64,000 nt of DNA from Deltaproteobacteria bacterium (GTDB lineage: Bacteria; Myxococcota; Kuafuiibacteriia; Kuafuiibacteriales; Kuafuiibacteriaceae): NCBI GenBank assembly GCA_016713425.1, contig JADJPE010000005.1, positions 6,864,001 through 6,928,000 of the forward strand. Direction: 5' to 3'. Positions 1 to 8,182 of this stretch are shown here, piece by piece (position 1 is the first letter of the stretch; each line of letters begins with the position of its first letter). A program made the translations under genes and the position numbers. The notes beneath the pieces are model-generated. The model had not been told where the DNA came from and ran no database searches. It saw nothing but the letters and a program-made list of their open reading frames with translations.

Positions 1-59
1 ATGGCATGGGGAATGCTAAAGACTTGCTTCGAAGCCGCAGCGGAGGGAAAGAATCGCTC

Positions 60-284
60 ATGTTCAAAAACATTTTCCGTCTTACCATGTCGGTTGGCCA
101 GACGACCCAAACCGAGCAAAACAAGTCCGGCCCGGGCGGAATTCTCGGGCAGCTGGAAGGCTGTGGCAGCGACCCGGCGGCCGTCGCGCCGCAACTTCTG
201 CAACAGCTCGGAGGCATCGCACAACAAGGGCTCGGGATGGTGGCCGGACTCGTGATGAATTGCCTCGGCGGCTGCGGTGGGTGA
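60..284 (+). CDS. Small Gly/Cys-rich protein of unknown function (74 aa)
   Basis: I do not recognise this protein. The ATG at 60 is preferred over one at 6 because GGAGGG lies 12 nt upstream of it. The N-terminus is short and basic (MFKNIFR), the centre is polar with Gln and Thr, and the C-terminal half is hydrophobic and Gly-rich, ending NCLGGCGG. Three Cys residues are present. It is first of four closely spaced genes, with a 28-nt gap to the next and a P450 and a methyltransferase beyond. It could be a secreted peptide or a modified-peptide precursor, but that is inference; it might also be a non-functional ORF. Confidence 0.45.
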   Translation: MFKNIFRLTMSVGQTTQTEQNKSGPGGILGQLEGCGSDPAAVAPQLLQQLGGIAQQGLGMVAGLVMNCLGGCGG

Positions 285-312
285 AGTCCACGCCGAGGAT
301 TGAGGTGACCCC

Positions 313-891
313 GTGAGTCTAGAACTCCTGAAGGCCGTGATGACCTATCGGCCGCCCAAGAAGCTCCATCCGGTAGGCAGGCTATTGGCTCAACTATTCG
401 AGGAGAGCGACGGGCACCTGGATGAGGCCGCGCTTTCTCAAGTGCGCACCGCCGTCGAAGCCTGCTACGGCGATCTCAAGGCGCTTTCGGACGCAAACTG
501 CGCCCTCTTGGCCTTCATCAAACTGGCGCGGGAATCGTGGGATCGACCCGAGGCCGCAGACGCCGTCGGGCTCATCCTGAGCGAAACATTCACTCAGTAT
601 ACGGGTCTATTCGACCAACTTGCGCTGGCCGTCGCTCAGCTTCCGCAGGACGTCGCCGAGCATGCGACCGCGCTCTTCGAGCGATTCGTGGGTCAGGAGA
701 AAGCGCCGGAGGCGAAGAAGGCCCCCACCGGTGAGGAGATCGCGCCGGTGAATTCAATCCCACTTCGGAAGCTGGTCGCCCCTCGACCCGGCATGACCAC
801 CGCCGGGGCTCCACGACCAGGCGCCATACCCGTCGTGCCGCGCCGACGGCCCCCGGTTCGTCCCAAGAAGCGGGGCGCAGCCCGTGGTTGA
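313..891 (+). CDS. Uncharacterised protein, 192 aa, upstream of P450
   Basis: No family is recognised. The GTG start at 313 has GAGGTG about 5 nt upstream. Residues 1-130 look like a soluble helical domain (motifs include LHPVGRLLAQLFEES and AVEACYGDLKAL). After about residue 140 the chain becomes Pro/Arg-rich and basic, probably disordered, and ends in an RPKKRG-type tail. Its last codons overlap the start of the P450 by 8 nt, so the two are probably translated together. There is no signal peptide or membrane segment. Confidence 0.75.
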   Translation: MSLELLKAVMTYRPPKKLHPVGRLLAQLFEESDGHLDEAALSQVRTAVEACYGDLKALSDANCALLAFIKLARESWDRPEAADAVGLILSETFTQYTGLFDQLALAVAQLPQDVAEHATALFERFVGQEKAPEAKKAPTGEEIAPVNSIPLRKLVAPRPGMTTAGAPRPGAIPVVPRRRPPVRPKKRGAARG

Positions 892-2275
892 GCCGCCGCG
901 TGCCTCGCCAGAGGACGACGTTCCGCCGCCCCGATCGAGGGGTGTCGCAGCACCCGGTCCCAGGTCTTGGCGTGATGTTCTTCGAACCCGACCCGAGGCA
1001 GGACACGGGTCGACCAATCCCATCCCGTACGCTCGGAGTGCGTTTGCCCAATACGGAGACCTCTATGGTTTTGGCGGCCTCGGCCGCCACCGGTACATGG
1101 TCCGCCACCCAGACCACATCAACGAAGTCTTGATCCAGCGGGCGAGTCAGTTCCGCAAGTGGACTGCGAATCTCGAGGTTTTCTTGGGCGAAGGTCTCCT
1201 CGTCAGCGAAGGAGATCACTGGCGAAGGCAGCGACGCATCATGCAACCCGCCTTTCACCGAGAGCGAATCGCACAGTACAGCCAGAGCATGTGCGGCCTG
1301 ATCGGCGAGATGATCAAGACCTGGCGCCCTCAGGAAGTGCTCGACATCGGCCATGAAATGATGTGCCTCACCCTGCGCACCGCATGCCGTACGCTCTTCG
1401 GATATGACGCGGACGAAGACGTCGAGGTCGTTGGCTCGGCCATGCAGATCCTTCAGTCCGGTGTCATCATTCAAGATGTCCTGCCTCGCTGGGCACCCAC
1501 CGACTTTGTCTTGCGACATCACCCCGCGCTGAAAGCACTCGATAGGCTCGTCTACGGACTGATCGATCGGGAGATCGAGATCGGTATGCCATCGCAGGCC
1601 GCGACAAACGCAACGTTGCTCTCTACGCTCCGGTCCGCGTTTTTCGACGCGCAAGCCATGTCGCGCAAGCAACTTCGCGACGAGTTGGTCACCATTCTCC
1701 TGGCCGGCCACGAAACAACCGCTCTTGCGCTCACGTGGACGTTTTTCTGGTTGGCCATGACACCCGCGGAGGAAGCCAAACTTCATCACGAGGTCGACAC
1801 CGTGCTCGGTGGGCGGTCACCGGTCTTCGACGATCTTGAGGCACTGCCGTTCACGCGCCGAGTCATCCAGGAATCAATGCGCCTATGCCCACCGCTTTGG
1901 CTCCTCCCGCGGGTTGCGCTCGAAGACGTCGAGATCGGTGGGTTCCACATCGAAGCGGGAGCGGATGTCCTTCTTTGGGTCTACCTCTGCCACGTCGATC
2001 CTCGATGGTACCCCGAACCCGACAAGTTCAAGCCCGATCGTTTCCTGGCCGGATCAGGGGACATCAAACACCCGCGTGCGTACTTCCCATTCGGCGCCGG
2101 AAACCGCACCTGCTTGGGCAATCATTTTGCGATGGTCGAAGCACAACTGACGCTCGCATCGGTCGCGCAGAACTTTCGGCTCGCTCTCGAGCCCGACCAG
2201 AATGTCCAGTTCAAACCACGTGTCACGCTCATGCCCAAGAATCCGCTTCGGATGCGCGCCATCCCTCGTCAATGA
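884..2275 (+). CDS. Cytochrome P450
   Basis: This is a haem-thiolate monooxygenase of 463 aa. The hallmarks are visible: WRRQRR of the C-helix region, the oxygen-binding I-helix motif AGHETT near residue 273, ESMR (the ExxR motif) near 330, FKPDRF, and the haem loop FGAGNRTCLG near 403 with Cys as the axial ligand. The length and ExxR context resemble the soluble bacterial CYP4/CYP102-like branch. The start is GTG at 884, overlapping the previous gene; the first 40 residues are Pro-rich. No redox partner is adjacent. The stop overlaps the ATG of the methyltransferase (ATGA), suggesting a joint role on one substrate, possibly a lipid or secondary metabolite. The substrate cannot be inferred. 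Confidence 0.95.
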   Translation: MVEPPRASPEDDVPPPRSRGVAAPGPRSWRDVLRTRPEAGHGSTNPIPYARSAFAQYGDLYGFGGLGRHRYMVRHPDHINEVLIQRASQFRKWTANLEVFLGEGLLVSEGDHWRRQRRIMQPAFHRERIAQYSQSMCGLIGEMIKTWRPQEVLDIGHEMMCLTLRTACRTLFGYDADEDVEVVGSAMQILQSGVIIQDVLPRWAPTDFVLRHHPALKALDRLVYGLIDREIEIGMPSQAATNATLLSTLRSAFFDAQAMSRKQLRDELVTILLAGHETTALALTWTFFWLAMTPAEEAKLHHEVDTVLGGRSPVFDDLEALPFTRRVIQESMRLCPPLWLLPRVALEDVEIGGFHIEAGADVLLWVYLCHVDPRWYPEPDKFKPDRFLAGSGDIKHPRAYFPFGAGNRTCLGNHFAMVEAQLTLASVAQNFRLALEPDQNVQFKPRVTLMPKNPLRMRAIPRQ

Positions 2276-3294
2276 CGCCGACGATGATGCCCAAGCTCCA
2301 GCTGGACGGCGTCGCGAGCACCGCCATCATGACCCTGCGCGCACGCGCCGAAGAGCATCGTCGAAGGGACCGCCTCTTCGAAGACCCTTGGGCCGAGACC
2401 TGGTTGCCGTGCTTCGAGTGGCCGCGTTCGCTTGACGCCTGGTACGGCCGCTACACGCAAGGCTTTCTCGCTTACCGCGCCTACGAGATCGACCAGATCG
2501 CGCTCGACTTCCTCGATCAGATCCCAAATTCCGAGGGCACCTCGGCACAGATCGTCGAGCTGGGCGCTGGGCTCTCGTCACGCGGGCCGCGACTCATCGG
2601 CGCCGTAACCGCGCGGGCTCCGCTCGAAGCCCAGGACCAGAGCGAAACCGCATCCTCGGCGCCAACGCGACGCCATCTGACTTTCGTCGACTTGGATCTT
2701 CCGGCGATCATCGACGCCCGAAGGCGGCTCGGCGTGTACACGCCCGCCGCTGAAGACACTCGAGAGAGCGCTTCTTCCGCCCTACCGACGCACAGCGGGA
2801 CGGACGCACATCCGTACACTCAAGTTGCCGTCGAGTGCTCCGTGACCGACCTCGCGTGGATCGAACACCCCGCTCTTGACCCCGAGGTACCGACGATCTT
2901 CATCGCGGAAGGCCTGTTCTACTACCTCCCTGAAACAGACGTGCGTCGTATCCTCGACGCGCTCCGCGATCGGTTCCCGAACACGGCGATCGTCTTCGAC
3001 ATCATCGGCATGCTCGAGTTTCGTGGAGCGCGACGCTTCTCGACACGCGCGGGCGCACCGATCCAGTGGATGCTGCCGCCCCCTTTCGAATCGGTGTACC
3101 CACGGTTTCGTCTTGAGCCTCTCCCCGGCTGGCCCCCCTCACGGCTCCTCGATCGAGTCCTCGAACTCTGCTGGTCACGATTCGGACGCACACCCGCTCT
3201 TCTGTCCCGCGCTCTGGCGAACATCTCGGTTCTTCGCGCGCAGCGGAGCGGCATCGTCGCCGCACGGCTGGAGTCGCGCAGCACGACGTCTTGA
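2272..3294 (+). CDS. Class I SAM-dependent methyltransferase, PPM/LCM (leucine carboxyl methyltransferase-like) family
   Basis: The 340-aa product has the family pattern: an N-terminal AEEHRRRDRLFEDPWAE segment, SAM motif I IVELGAGLSSRG near residue 95, the acidic FVDLDLPAII strand near 140, and FIAEGLFYYL near 210. Such enzymes methylate carboxyl or hydroxyl groups of small molecules or proteins. The ATG at 2272 overlaps the P450 stop as ATGA, and the homology begins almost at once, which supports this start. An insertion around residues 120-135 and 160-180 is Ser/Thr/Glu-rich. Pairing with a P450 suggests oxidation followed by methylation; the substrate is unknown. Confidence 0.85.
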   Translation: MTPTMMPKLQLDGVASTAIMTLRARAEEHRRRDRLFEDPWAETWLPCFEWPRSLDAWYGRYTQGFLAYRAYEIDQIALDFLDQIPNSEGTSAQIVELGAGLSSRGPRLIGAVTARAPLEAQDQSETASSAPTRRHLTFVDLDLPAIIDARRRLGVYTPAAEDTRESASSALPTHSGTDAHPYTQVAVECSVTDLAWIEHPALDPEVPTIFIAEGLFYYLPETDVRRILDALRDRFPNTAIVFDIIGMLEFRGARRFSTRAGAPIQWMLPPPFESVYPRFRLEPLPGWPPSRLLDRVLELCWSRFGRTPALLSRALANISVLRAQRSGIVAARLESRSTTS

Positions 3295-3332
3295 CGGTGC
3301 ACAAGCGGGAAGGATCCGGTAGACTCGGGCGC

Positions 3333-3947
3333 ATGAAGAGCTCAGGCGTTGCCTACCTGCTCGCGCTCGCTGGACTCGCGACTCCGTTTGCCGGACTTCA
3401 TCGCTTCTATCTCGGACGGCCAGTCTGGGGCCTTCTGTATTTCGTCACCTGGGGGTTCGCTGGCATCGGCACAATCATCGATCTCTTCAGCATCCCGCGA
3501 ATGGTCGACGACGAGAACCGCCGTCTGCTCTATCCGGGGGATCCAGTGCAGCACGCCGCGCGGCTGGCCCGGGGGCGACCGGCAAGCCAGCGCTCACTTC
3601 CTAGCGAAAGCATCGCCCCATCGCCTCCGTCCGGGCCGGGTGGCTCCGGAACAGCAAACACGGGCCCACGGAACAGCACCAGCACCAGCACCAACGCCAA
3701 CACGAACGCCGAGATGGCACGCATGACGCCCGAGCAGCGGATCCTCCGCATTGCGCGTGAGAAGGAGGGGGTGGTCACCATCGCCATGGTCGCACTTCAC
3801 TCCGGCCTCACCCTTCGCAAGGCCAAGAAGGAACTGGAACGCTTGCGGAAAGAGGGCTTCTGTTCCGTCGATGTATCGACCGAAGGCGTGAAGCTCTACG
3901 TCTTTGATGGCTTGCTGAAGAACGAGCGCCTCGAGCTCACCGAGTAG
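3333..3947 (+). CDS. TM2-domain membrane protein with C-terminal winged-helix-like domain
   Basis: The 204-aa protein starts at ATG 3333, where the hydrophobic segment begins; a TTG at 3291 is in frame but less likely. Residues 1-60 form a TM2 domain: two helices around the motif GLHRFYLGRPVWG, then GIGTIIDLF. A Ser/Thr/Asn/Pro-rich linker (about 70-135, with an STSTNANTNAE repeat) leads to a C-terminal region, TPEQRILRIAREKEG through KELERLRKEG, that reads like a winged helix-turn-helix. The family role is unknown. The combination suggests a membrane protein with a cytoplasmic nucleic-acid- or protein-binding module. Confidence 0.8.
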   Translation: MKSSGVAYLLALAGLATPFAGLHRFYLGRPVWGLLYFVTWGFAGIGTIIDLFSIPRMVDDENRRLLYPGDPVQHAARLARGRPASQRSLPSESIAPSPPSGPGGSGTANTGPRNSTSTSTNANTNAEMARMTPEQRILRIAREKEGVVTIAMVALHSGLTLRKAKKELERLRKEGFCSVDVSTEGVKLYVFDGLLKNERLELTE

Positions 3948-3959
3948 GTCGACGCGCCC

Positions 3960-5015
3960 GTGGAACACGATGCACTGTACTCCGCCCTCAACACAGGTCT
4001 TTGCCTTTACCAACAAGAGCATTTTTTCGAAGCCCACGAAGTCTGGGAAGAGGTTTGGCTCGAAGAAGTCGGGCGCACGAAGCGGCTGCTACAAGTGCTG
4101 ATCCTCGTGGCCGCGGCCTGCCACAAGCAGAAAACCGGCCATCAAGTCGGGACGTCCAAGCTCCTCGCCAAAGCCGTCGACGCCCTCGATGCGCTGGAGG
4201 TCGGCGCGCTGGCCTGGCTTGGCTTCGACATCGTCGCCCTCAAGCTCGAAGCCGCTCGAGCGCTCGGCGAATCGGATCGACGCATACGCGATCCGGGCGC
4301 CGCCTTCGAGCCCCCGAAGCTACCGCACGAGGTTGGCCCCGATGCGGTACTCTATCTGCACGGATTCGCATCGAGCCCGCGGTCGTTCAAGGCAGAGCGA
4401 ATTGCGGCTCGAATTCTTCCACTTGGCGTCCCTTTCGAACGACCCGATCTCGACGAAGACGACTTCGAACACCTGACCGTGACCCGCGCGCTCCGGCGGG
4501 CGCGTCGCTGCTTACACGACCGGACACTGGTCGTAGGCTCGAGCTTCGGCGGCTATGTCGGGGCGCTGCTTGCGGCGCAAGACGAACGCGTGTCCTCGCT
4601 CATTCTGCTGGCACCGGCCTTCGGATTGCCTGAGACACTGGGCGAACTCTTCGGTGACGCAGCCATGGCGCGATGGAAGGAAGCCGGCGCTGCCCCCGTC
4701 TTCCACCACGCCCATCAGGCGCTCCGCGCCATTGGCTACGCGTTCATTGAAGACGCGGCGCACCATCCGGCCATCCCGCGCGCTCGGGTGCCGACGCACA
4801 TCATCCAGGGCACCGAGGATGCCGTCGTCTCCCTCGATCGGATCCACGCCTTCCGCCGCGCAGCGAAGCCCGACCTCGTACGCCTGACGGTTGTCCCCGA
4901 CGATCACGGACTGACCGCCACCGCGGACGAGATCTGCCGCATCGTGCTCGAAACCGTACAGTTACTCGGACTGACCCGGCCTCCATTGACCCCGCGCCCT
5001 CCGACAGCTACCTGA
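3960..5015 (+). CDS. DUF309 domain fused to YqiA-like alpha/beta hydrolase
   Basis: The GTG start at 3960 lies 12 nt after the TM2 gene stop. Residues 1-105 are a DUF309 domain, recognised by FFEAHEVWEEVW and the following LLQVLILVAAACHKQ helix. Residues 120-350 are an alpha/beta hydrolase of the YqiA/UPF0227 type: LYLHGFASSPRSF, the nucleophile elbow GSSFGGY, an acid-bearing IIQGTEDAVV strand, and the catalytic His in PDDHGLT. The hydrolase is predicted to be a short-chain esterase or thioesterase. DUF309 and such hydrolases are usually separate proteins, so the fusion may link their roles. There is no signal peptide. Confidence 0.85.
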   Translation: MEHDALYSALNTGLCLYQQEHFFEAHEVWEEVWLEEVGRTKRLLQVLILVAAACHKQKTGHQVGTSKLLAKAVDALDALEVGALAWLGFDIVALKLEAARALGESDRRIRDPGAAFEPPKLPHEVGPDAVLYLHGFASSPRSFKAERIAARILPLGVPFERPDLDEDDFEHLTVTRALRRARRCLHDRTLVVGSSFGGYVGALLAAQDERVSSLILLAPAFGLPETLGELFGDAAMARWKEAGAAPVFHHAHQALRAIGYAFIEDAAHHPAIPRARVPTHIIQGTEDAVVSLDRIHAFRRAAKPDLVRLTVVPDDHGLTATADEICRIVLETVQLLGLTRPPLTPRPPTAT

Positions 5016-5036
5016 AGCGCGAGGGTGTCGGTCGGT

Positions 5037-6332
5037 ATGGACGCACAAGCATTTCAGGACGGCGATATGCGGGCGCTGGCGGGGGTCGTGGACGAACTCA
5101 CCGGCGCCGTCTGGAGATTGGCCCAGATAGGATTCCTCATCGAGACCGATGGCCCGACGTACGTCCTTGGCGTCGACCAACCGCGAGACCTGGAGCGCCT
5201 CGTTATCCGCGCGCTCACCCGAGCGCTCACACCCCACCGGCGGGCACGTGTCACCGACGCCGCGGACCTCCGAATACGCGTCCTCAAGGATGCGGCCGAG
5301 CAACTGGCGCTGACCGCGGAGCGAGAGGGGCGAACGACGGATCTGGGGACCGAAGGACAGCCCCCCGGTGTCCCATGGCTCACCGCGGTCCTCTCCGATC
5401 CCGAAAGGCTCGCGCCCACACACGATGATGACGTGGTCGGCTTCGGAACGCGACAGCAGCTCGCCTATGCTGCCGCCGTCCGGGACGAGGTTCTCGCTCA
5501 TTTCGACGAGACGCGCCGGAATATTGCCCTTCGCCTTTGGCAAGATGGAATGGAAGCCACCGAGATCGCGCGACAGCTCAGTAAAGGCCCCGCCTTCGTT
5601 CGCGCGACCGAGCGCTCGATCCGATTTGCGCTTGGGCGGGCGCTTCATGCAAACGCCAAATCCGAGAGCGCCCGATCCGGAGCCGCAAGCGAAACCGCGC
5701 ACGAACGACCAGACGATGCGTGGATCGATCTCTTGCTCGCTGGCGAGGCCACGCTCGGCATCCCTCCCATCACCAAGCACCGAATCCGCCGCGAAATCCT
5801 GAAGCGCACGTTCCAAGCGGAGCGCCCATCGTACGGTCGACGCGCCCTGTGGGCGGCCGCGATCGCAGCCATCGCGGCCACGCTTTGGCTCTTGGTGTTC
5901 ACGCGCAAGCTCCCAGGGCCCGAGGACGATCGCGTCCCCTCACCCTATGTCGCGGCGACGTGCACCGGGCCCTGCCGGCCCGGGAGCGCAATCGCACTCA
6001 AAGTCCTCGCCCCAAAGCAAGCTCGGTTCGTCGCGTTTGGGTCGCGAAGCAAACAGACGACACTCGGGCCAACGACGATCCTCACCGACGAAGCCGGACG
6101 ATCGATCACACTCCCCTTCGGCGCCCGCGACGCCGCACAGCGCATGCCTTACCCGGGCACCGTCCCCAAGGACGCCGCCCTGGGCCCGCTCGTGGTCGAA
6201 GCGATATTCTCCAAGGAGGAGCTCACCCCCCGCCAGATCGAAGATGTGCTGAGAGGCCGGCCACTCGCGAAGAGCGTCATCATGACCGCGTCGACGACCC
6301 TGACACTTGCCGAGGTGCTGCAGAACCGATGA
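5037..6332 (+). CDS. Membrane-anchored protein with sigma-70 region-4-like HTH and extracytoplasmic domain
   Basis: ATG 5037 is chosen because GAGGG lies about 11 nt upstream; GTG 5025 is an alternative. Residues 1-160 are soluble and helical. Residues about 165-200 (ALRLWQDGMEATEIARQLSK and the next helix) look like a sigma-70 region-4 or LuxR-type HTH. A linker leads to one membrane helix near 275-295 (LWAAAIAAIAATLWLLV). The rest, beginning with the CTGPCRPGS Cys pair, is predicted to be periplasmic and beta-rich. The layout suggests a one-protein signal transducer linking an envelope domain to DNA or RNA polymerase. No known family is assigned. Confidence 0.7.
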   Translation: MDAQAFQDGDMRALAGVVDELTGAVWRLAQIGFLIETDGPTYVLGVDQPRDLERLVIRALTRALTPHRRARVTDAADLRIRVLKDAAEQLALTAEREGRTTDLGTEGQPPGVPWLTAVLSDPERLAPTHDDDVVGFGTRQQLAYAAAVRDEVLAHFDETRRNIALRLWQDGMEATEIARQLSKGPAFVRATERSIRFALGRALHANAKSESARSGAASETAHERPDDAWIDLLLAGEATLGIPPITKHRIRREILKRTFQAERPSYGRRALWAAAIAAIAATLWLLVFTRKLPGPEDDRVPSPYVAATCTGPCRPGSAIALKVLAPKQARFVAFGSRSKQTTLGPTTILTDEAGRSITLPFGARDAAQRMPYPGTVPKDAALGPLVVEAIFSKEELTPRQIEDVLRGRPLAKSVIMTASTTLTLAEVLQNR

Positions 6333-6458
6333 ACACCGGATCGGGATCGCCCAGGCCCGCACCCATCAGAAATAGGGTTTATATGAGTATCCGAACCGAT
6401 GGTCGTGCTTGACTGACCTCGTCGAGTATCCCATCGTCCCGCGACGGACCCGGAAGTC

Positions 6459-6659
6459 ATGAAAGAGAACACCCACCCGAAGTACGTTGGAACCACCGTG
6501 ACATGCGCCTGCGGCAACGTGATCGAGACCGCCTCAACTCGGGGCGATTTCCGCGTCGACGTTTGCAGTGCCTGCCATCCATTCTACACCGGCAAACAGA
6601 AGGCCATTGCGGTCACCGGCCGCGTCGAGCGGTTCAACCGGAAGTTCAAGCGGAATTAA
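6459..6659 (+). CDS. rpmE: Ribosomal protein bL31
   Basis: The 66-aa product is large-subunit protein L31 of the zinc-binding (C+) type. The four zinc ligands are visible: CAC at residues 16-18 and CSAC at 36-39. The motifs HPKY and GRVERFNRKF are typical. The gene starts a conserved order seen in many bacteria, rpmE - DUF1385 - prfA - prmC, all on this strand here. A weak Shine-Dalgarno (GGAAG) precedes the ATG. The C+ form implies a zinc-replete default ribosome; no zinc-free paralogue is in the window. Confidence 0.97.
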   Translation: MKENTHPKYVGTTVTCACGNVIETASTRGDFRVDVCSACHPFYTGKQKAIAVTGRVERFNRKFKRN

Positions 6660-6662
6660 CCA

Positions 6663-6718
6663 TCGTCCGTCGTCCGTCGTCCGTCGTCCGTCGTCCGTCG
6701 TCCGTCGTCCGTCGTCGG
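6663..6718 (+). repeat. 7-bp tandem repeat, seven perfect copies plus one partial
   Basis: The unit TCGTCCG is repeated head to tail directly after the rpmE stop codon. Seven copies are perfect; an eighth ends TCGTCGG. The unit is not a multiple of 3, which fits its non-coding position. Slippage would make copy number variable. It has no arm structure of a terminator. Confidence 0.97.
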
Positions 6719-6885
6719 GCTGAAGCCGACGACGGTACTCGAGGGTCGAGCCGCGAGGACACCACGATTCCCGAGCCGACCGGAGCGCTGCGGACCAGGT
6801 TCGCACAGACCCACCCGGGGTCGCTCGCTCGGGCCGTTTGACGAGCGCAAAGGCACCGCGTCATAGTTTCTTGTTGAAGACCGAG

Positions 6886-8070
6886 ATGAATCTTAAAGAC
6901 GCAGATCGGCCGTACGTCGGCGGACAGGCCGTCATCGAGGGCGTCATGATGCGCTCGCCCAAGTGCCTCGCCATCGCGGTCCGCAGAGCCGACGGTTCGA
7001 TCGTGATTCGGGATGATGCTTGGGTTTCGATTTGGGAGCGCCTTCGGTTCTTGCGATGGCCGTTTCTGCGAGGCGCGGTGATCCTGACGGAATCCATTTA
7101 CAACGGGGTGCAGGCCATTCACTTCGCCGCTCAACAGGCAGAGCGCGACGCAGCGTCCGAAGCCGAGGCCGAACCGAAGGCCGACCCGGCCAAGCGCTTC
7201 GAAGGCAAGGGACGCGTAACCGCAAGCGCCGTCGGCATGGACACCGCACCCGACAGAGCACCCGACACCGAATCCGAACCGGCGCAACATGCACGGCCGG
7301 CGGAGCCAGGGCCTACGACGTCCAACACCGCGATGACCATCGCAATCTCGTTCGTACTGGCGATCGCGCTGTTCGTCGGCCTTCCGCACCTTCTTGCGCT
7401 GTTGGCCGGCAAGATCGCGGGCGAGAATCTCGGCGTCGACTCGTTCGCCTTTCATGCGCTCGACGGATTCTTCAAGATCTTGATCTTCGTAGCGTACATC
7501 GGCGGTATCGGTCTCATCCCCGAGATCCGCCGGGTGTTCGAGTACCACGGCGCCGAGCACAAGGTCGTCAACGTATACGAAGGCGGCCTCGAGCTCACGT
7601 TGGACAACGCACGCTCCCAGACAACGTTCCATGCTCGGTGTGGCACGAGTTTCGTCCTTTTCGTCCTGGTGCTGTCGATCTTCATCTTTGCCGCCGTCTT
7701 CCCTTTGATCCCCACGGTGTCGAGCAGCTCAGTCGTCAACCACCTGGCGATGATCATCATCAAGATCCCGCTGATGCTGCCTCTGGCTGGGCTGGCCTAC
7801 GAGATCAATCGCTTTGCTTCCGCACATCCGCATCAGCTCTGGGTTCAAGCGATCGTCCAGCCCGGGCGTCTGATGCAGAAGCTGACGACCCGCGAACCTG
7901 CCGACGATCAGCTCGAGATCGCGCTCGCGGCCATGGGCGCGGCGCTCCGCCGCGAGGCGGCGGCCGCGACAGAGTCGGTCCGCGAGGTCTCGGAGCGCGA
8001 CAGCCCAGCGCAGATCCTCGTCTTTCGAGACTATACGGAGGCCGCCTCGGTGCTCCACGCCGGCGCTTAA
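6886..8070 (+). CDS. DUF1385 (YqhQ-family) integral membrane protein
   Basis: The family signature PYVGGQAVIEGVMMRSP is at the N-terminus, so ATG 6886 is preferred over an in-frame start at 6838. Other family hallmarks follow: FLRGAVILTES near residue 65, EYHGAEHKVVNVYE near 225, and HARCGTSF near 250. Hydrophobic helices occur near 150-170, 190-215, 255-280 and 285-310. A Glu/Ala/Pro-rich insertion (about 85-145) separates the conserved N-terminus from the membrane core. The biochemical role of DUF1385 is not established. Its place between rpmE and prfA is conserved in many genomes, linking it loosely with translation genes. Confidence 0.9.
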   Translation: MNLKDADRPYVGGQAVIEGVMMRSPKCLAIAVRRADGSIVIRDDAWVSIWERLRFLRWPFLRGAVILTESIYNGVQAIHFAAQQAERDAASEAEAEPKADPAKRFEGKGRVTASAVGMDTAPDRAPDTESEPAQHARPAEPGPTTSNTAMTIAISFVLAIALFVGLPHLLALLAGKIAGENLGVDSFAFHALDGFFKILIFVAYIGGIGLIPEIRRVFEYHGAEHKVVNVYEGGLELTLDNARSQTTFHARCGTSFVLFVLVLSIFIFAAVFPLIPTVSSSSVVNHLAMIIIKIPLMLPLAGLAYEINRFASAHPHQLWVQAIVQPGRLMQKLTTREPADDQLEIALAAMGAALRREAAAATESVREVSERDSPAQILVFRDYTEAASVLHAGA

Positions 8071-8182
8071 CTTGACTGGCTGCTGCAACCCGCCCACCAG
8101 CGGGCGCCGCAGCGACGAGCAACGCGCAACGCAGTGAATCCCAGCTTCGACCTTACTCGGTAGATAACGCGAAGGCACAACA

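Noticed and set aside
590..1789. 399-aa open frame on the minus strand opposite the P450
   Set aside because: It lies antisense to a gene with all P450 motifs and has no recognisable domain; long antisense frames are expected in GC-rich DNA.
6720..6885. In-frame upstream start at 6838 for the DUF1385 gene
   Set aside because: The conserved signature begins right after ATG 6886; the extra 16 residues have no homology pattern.
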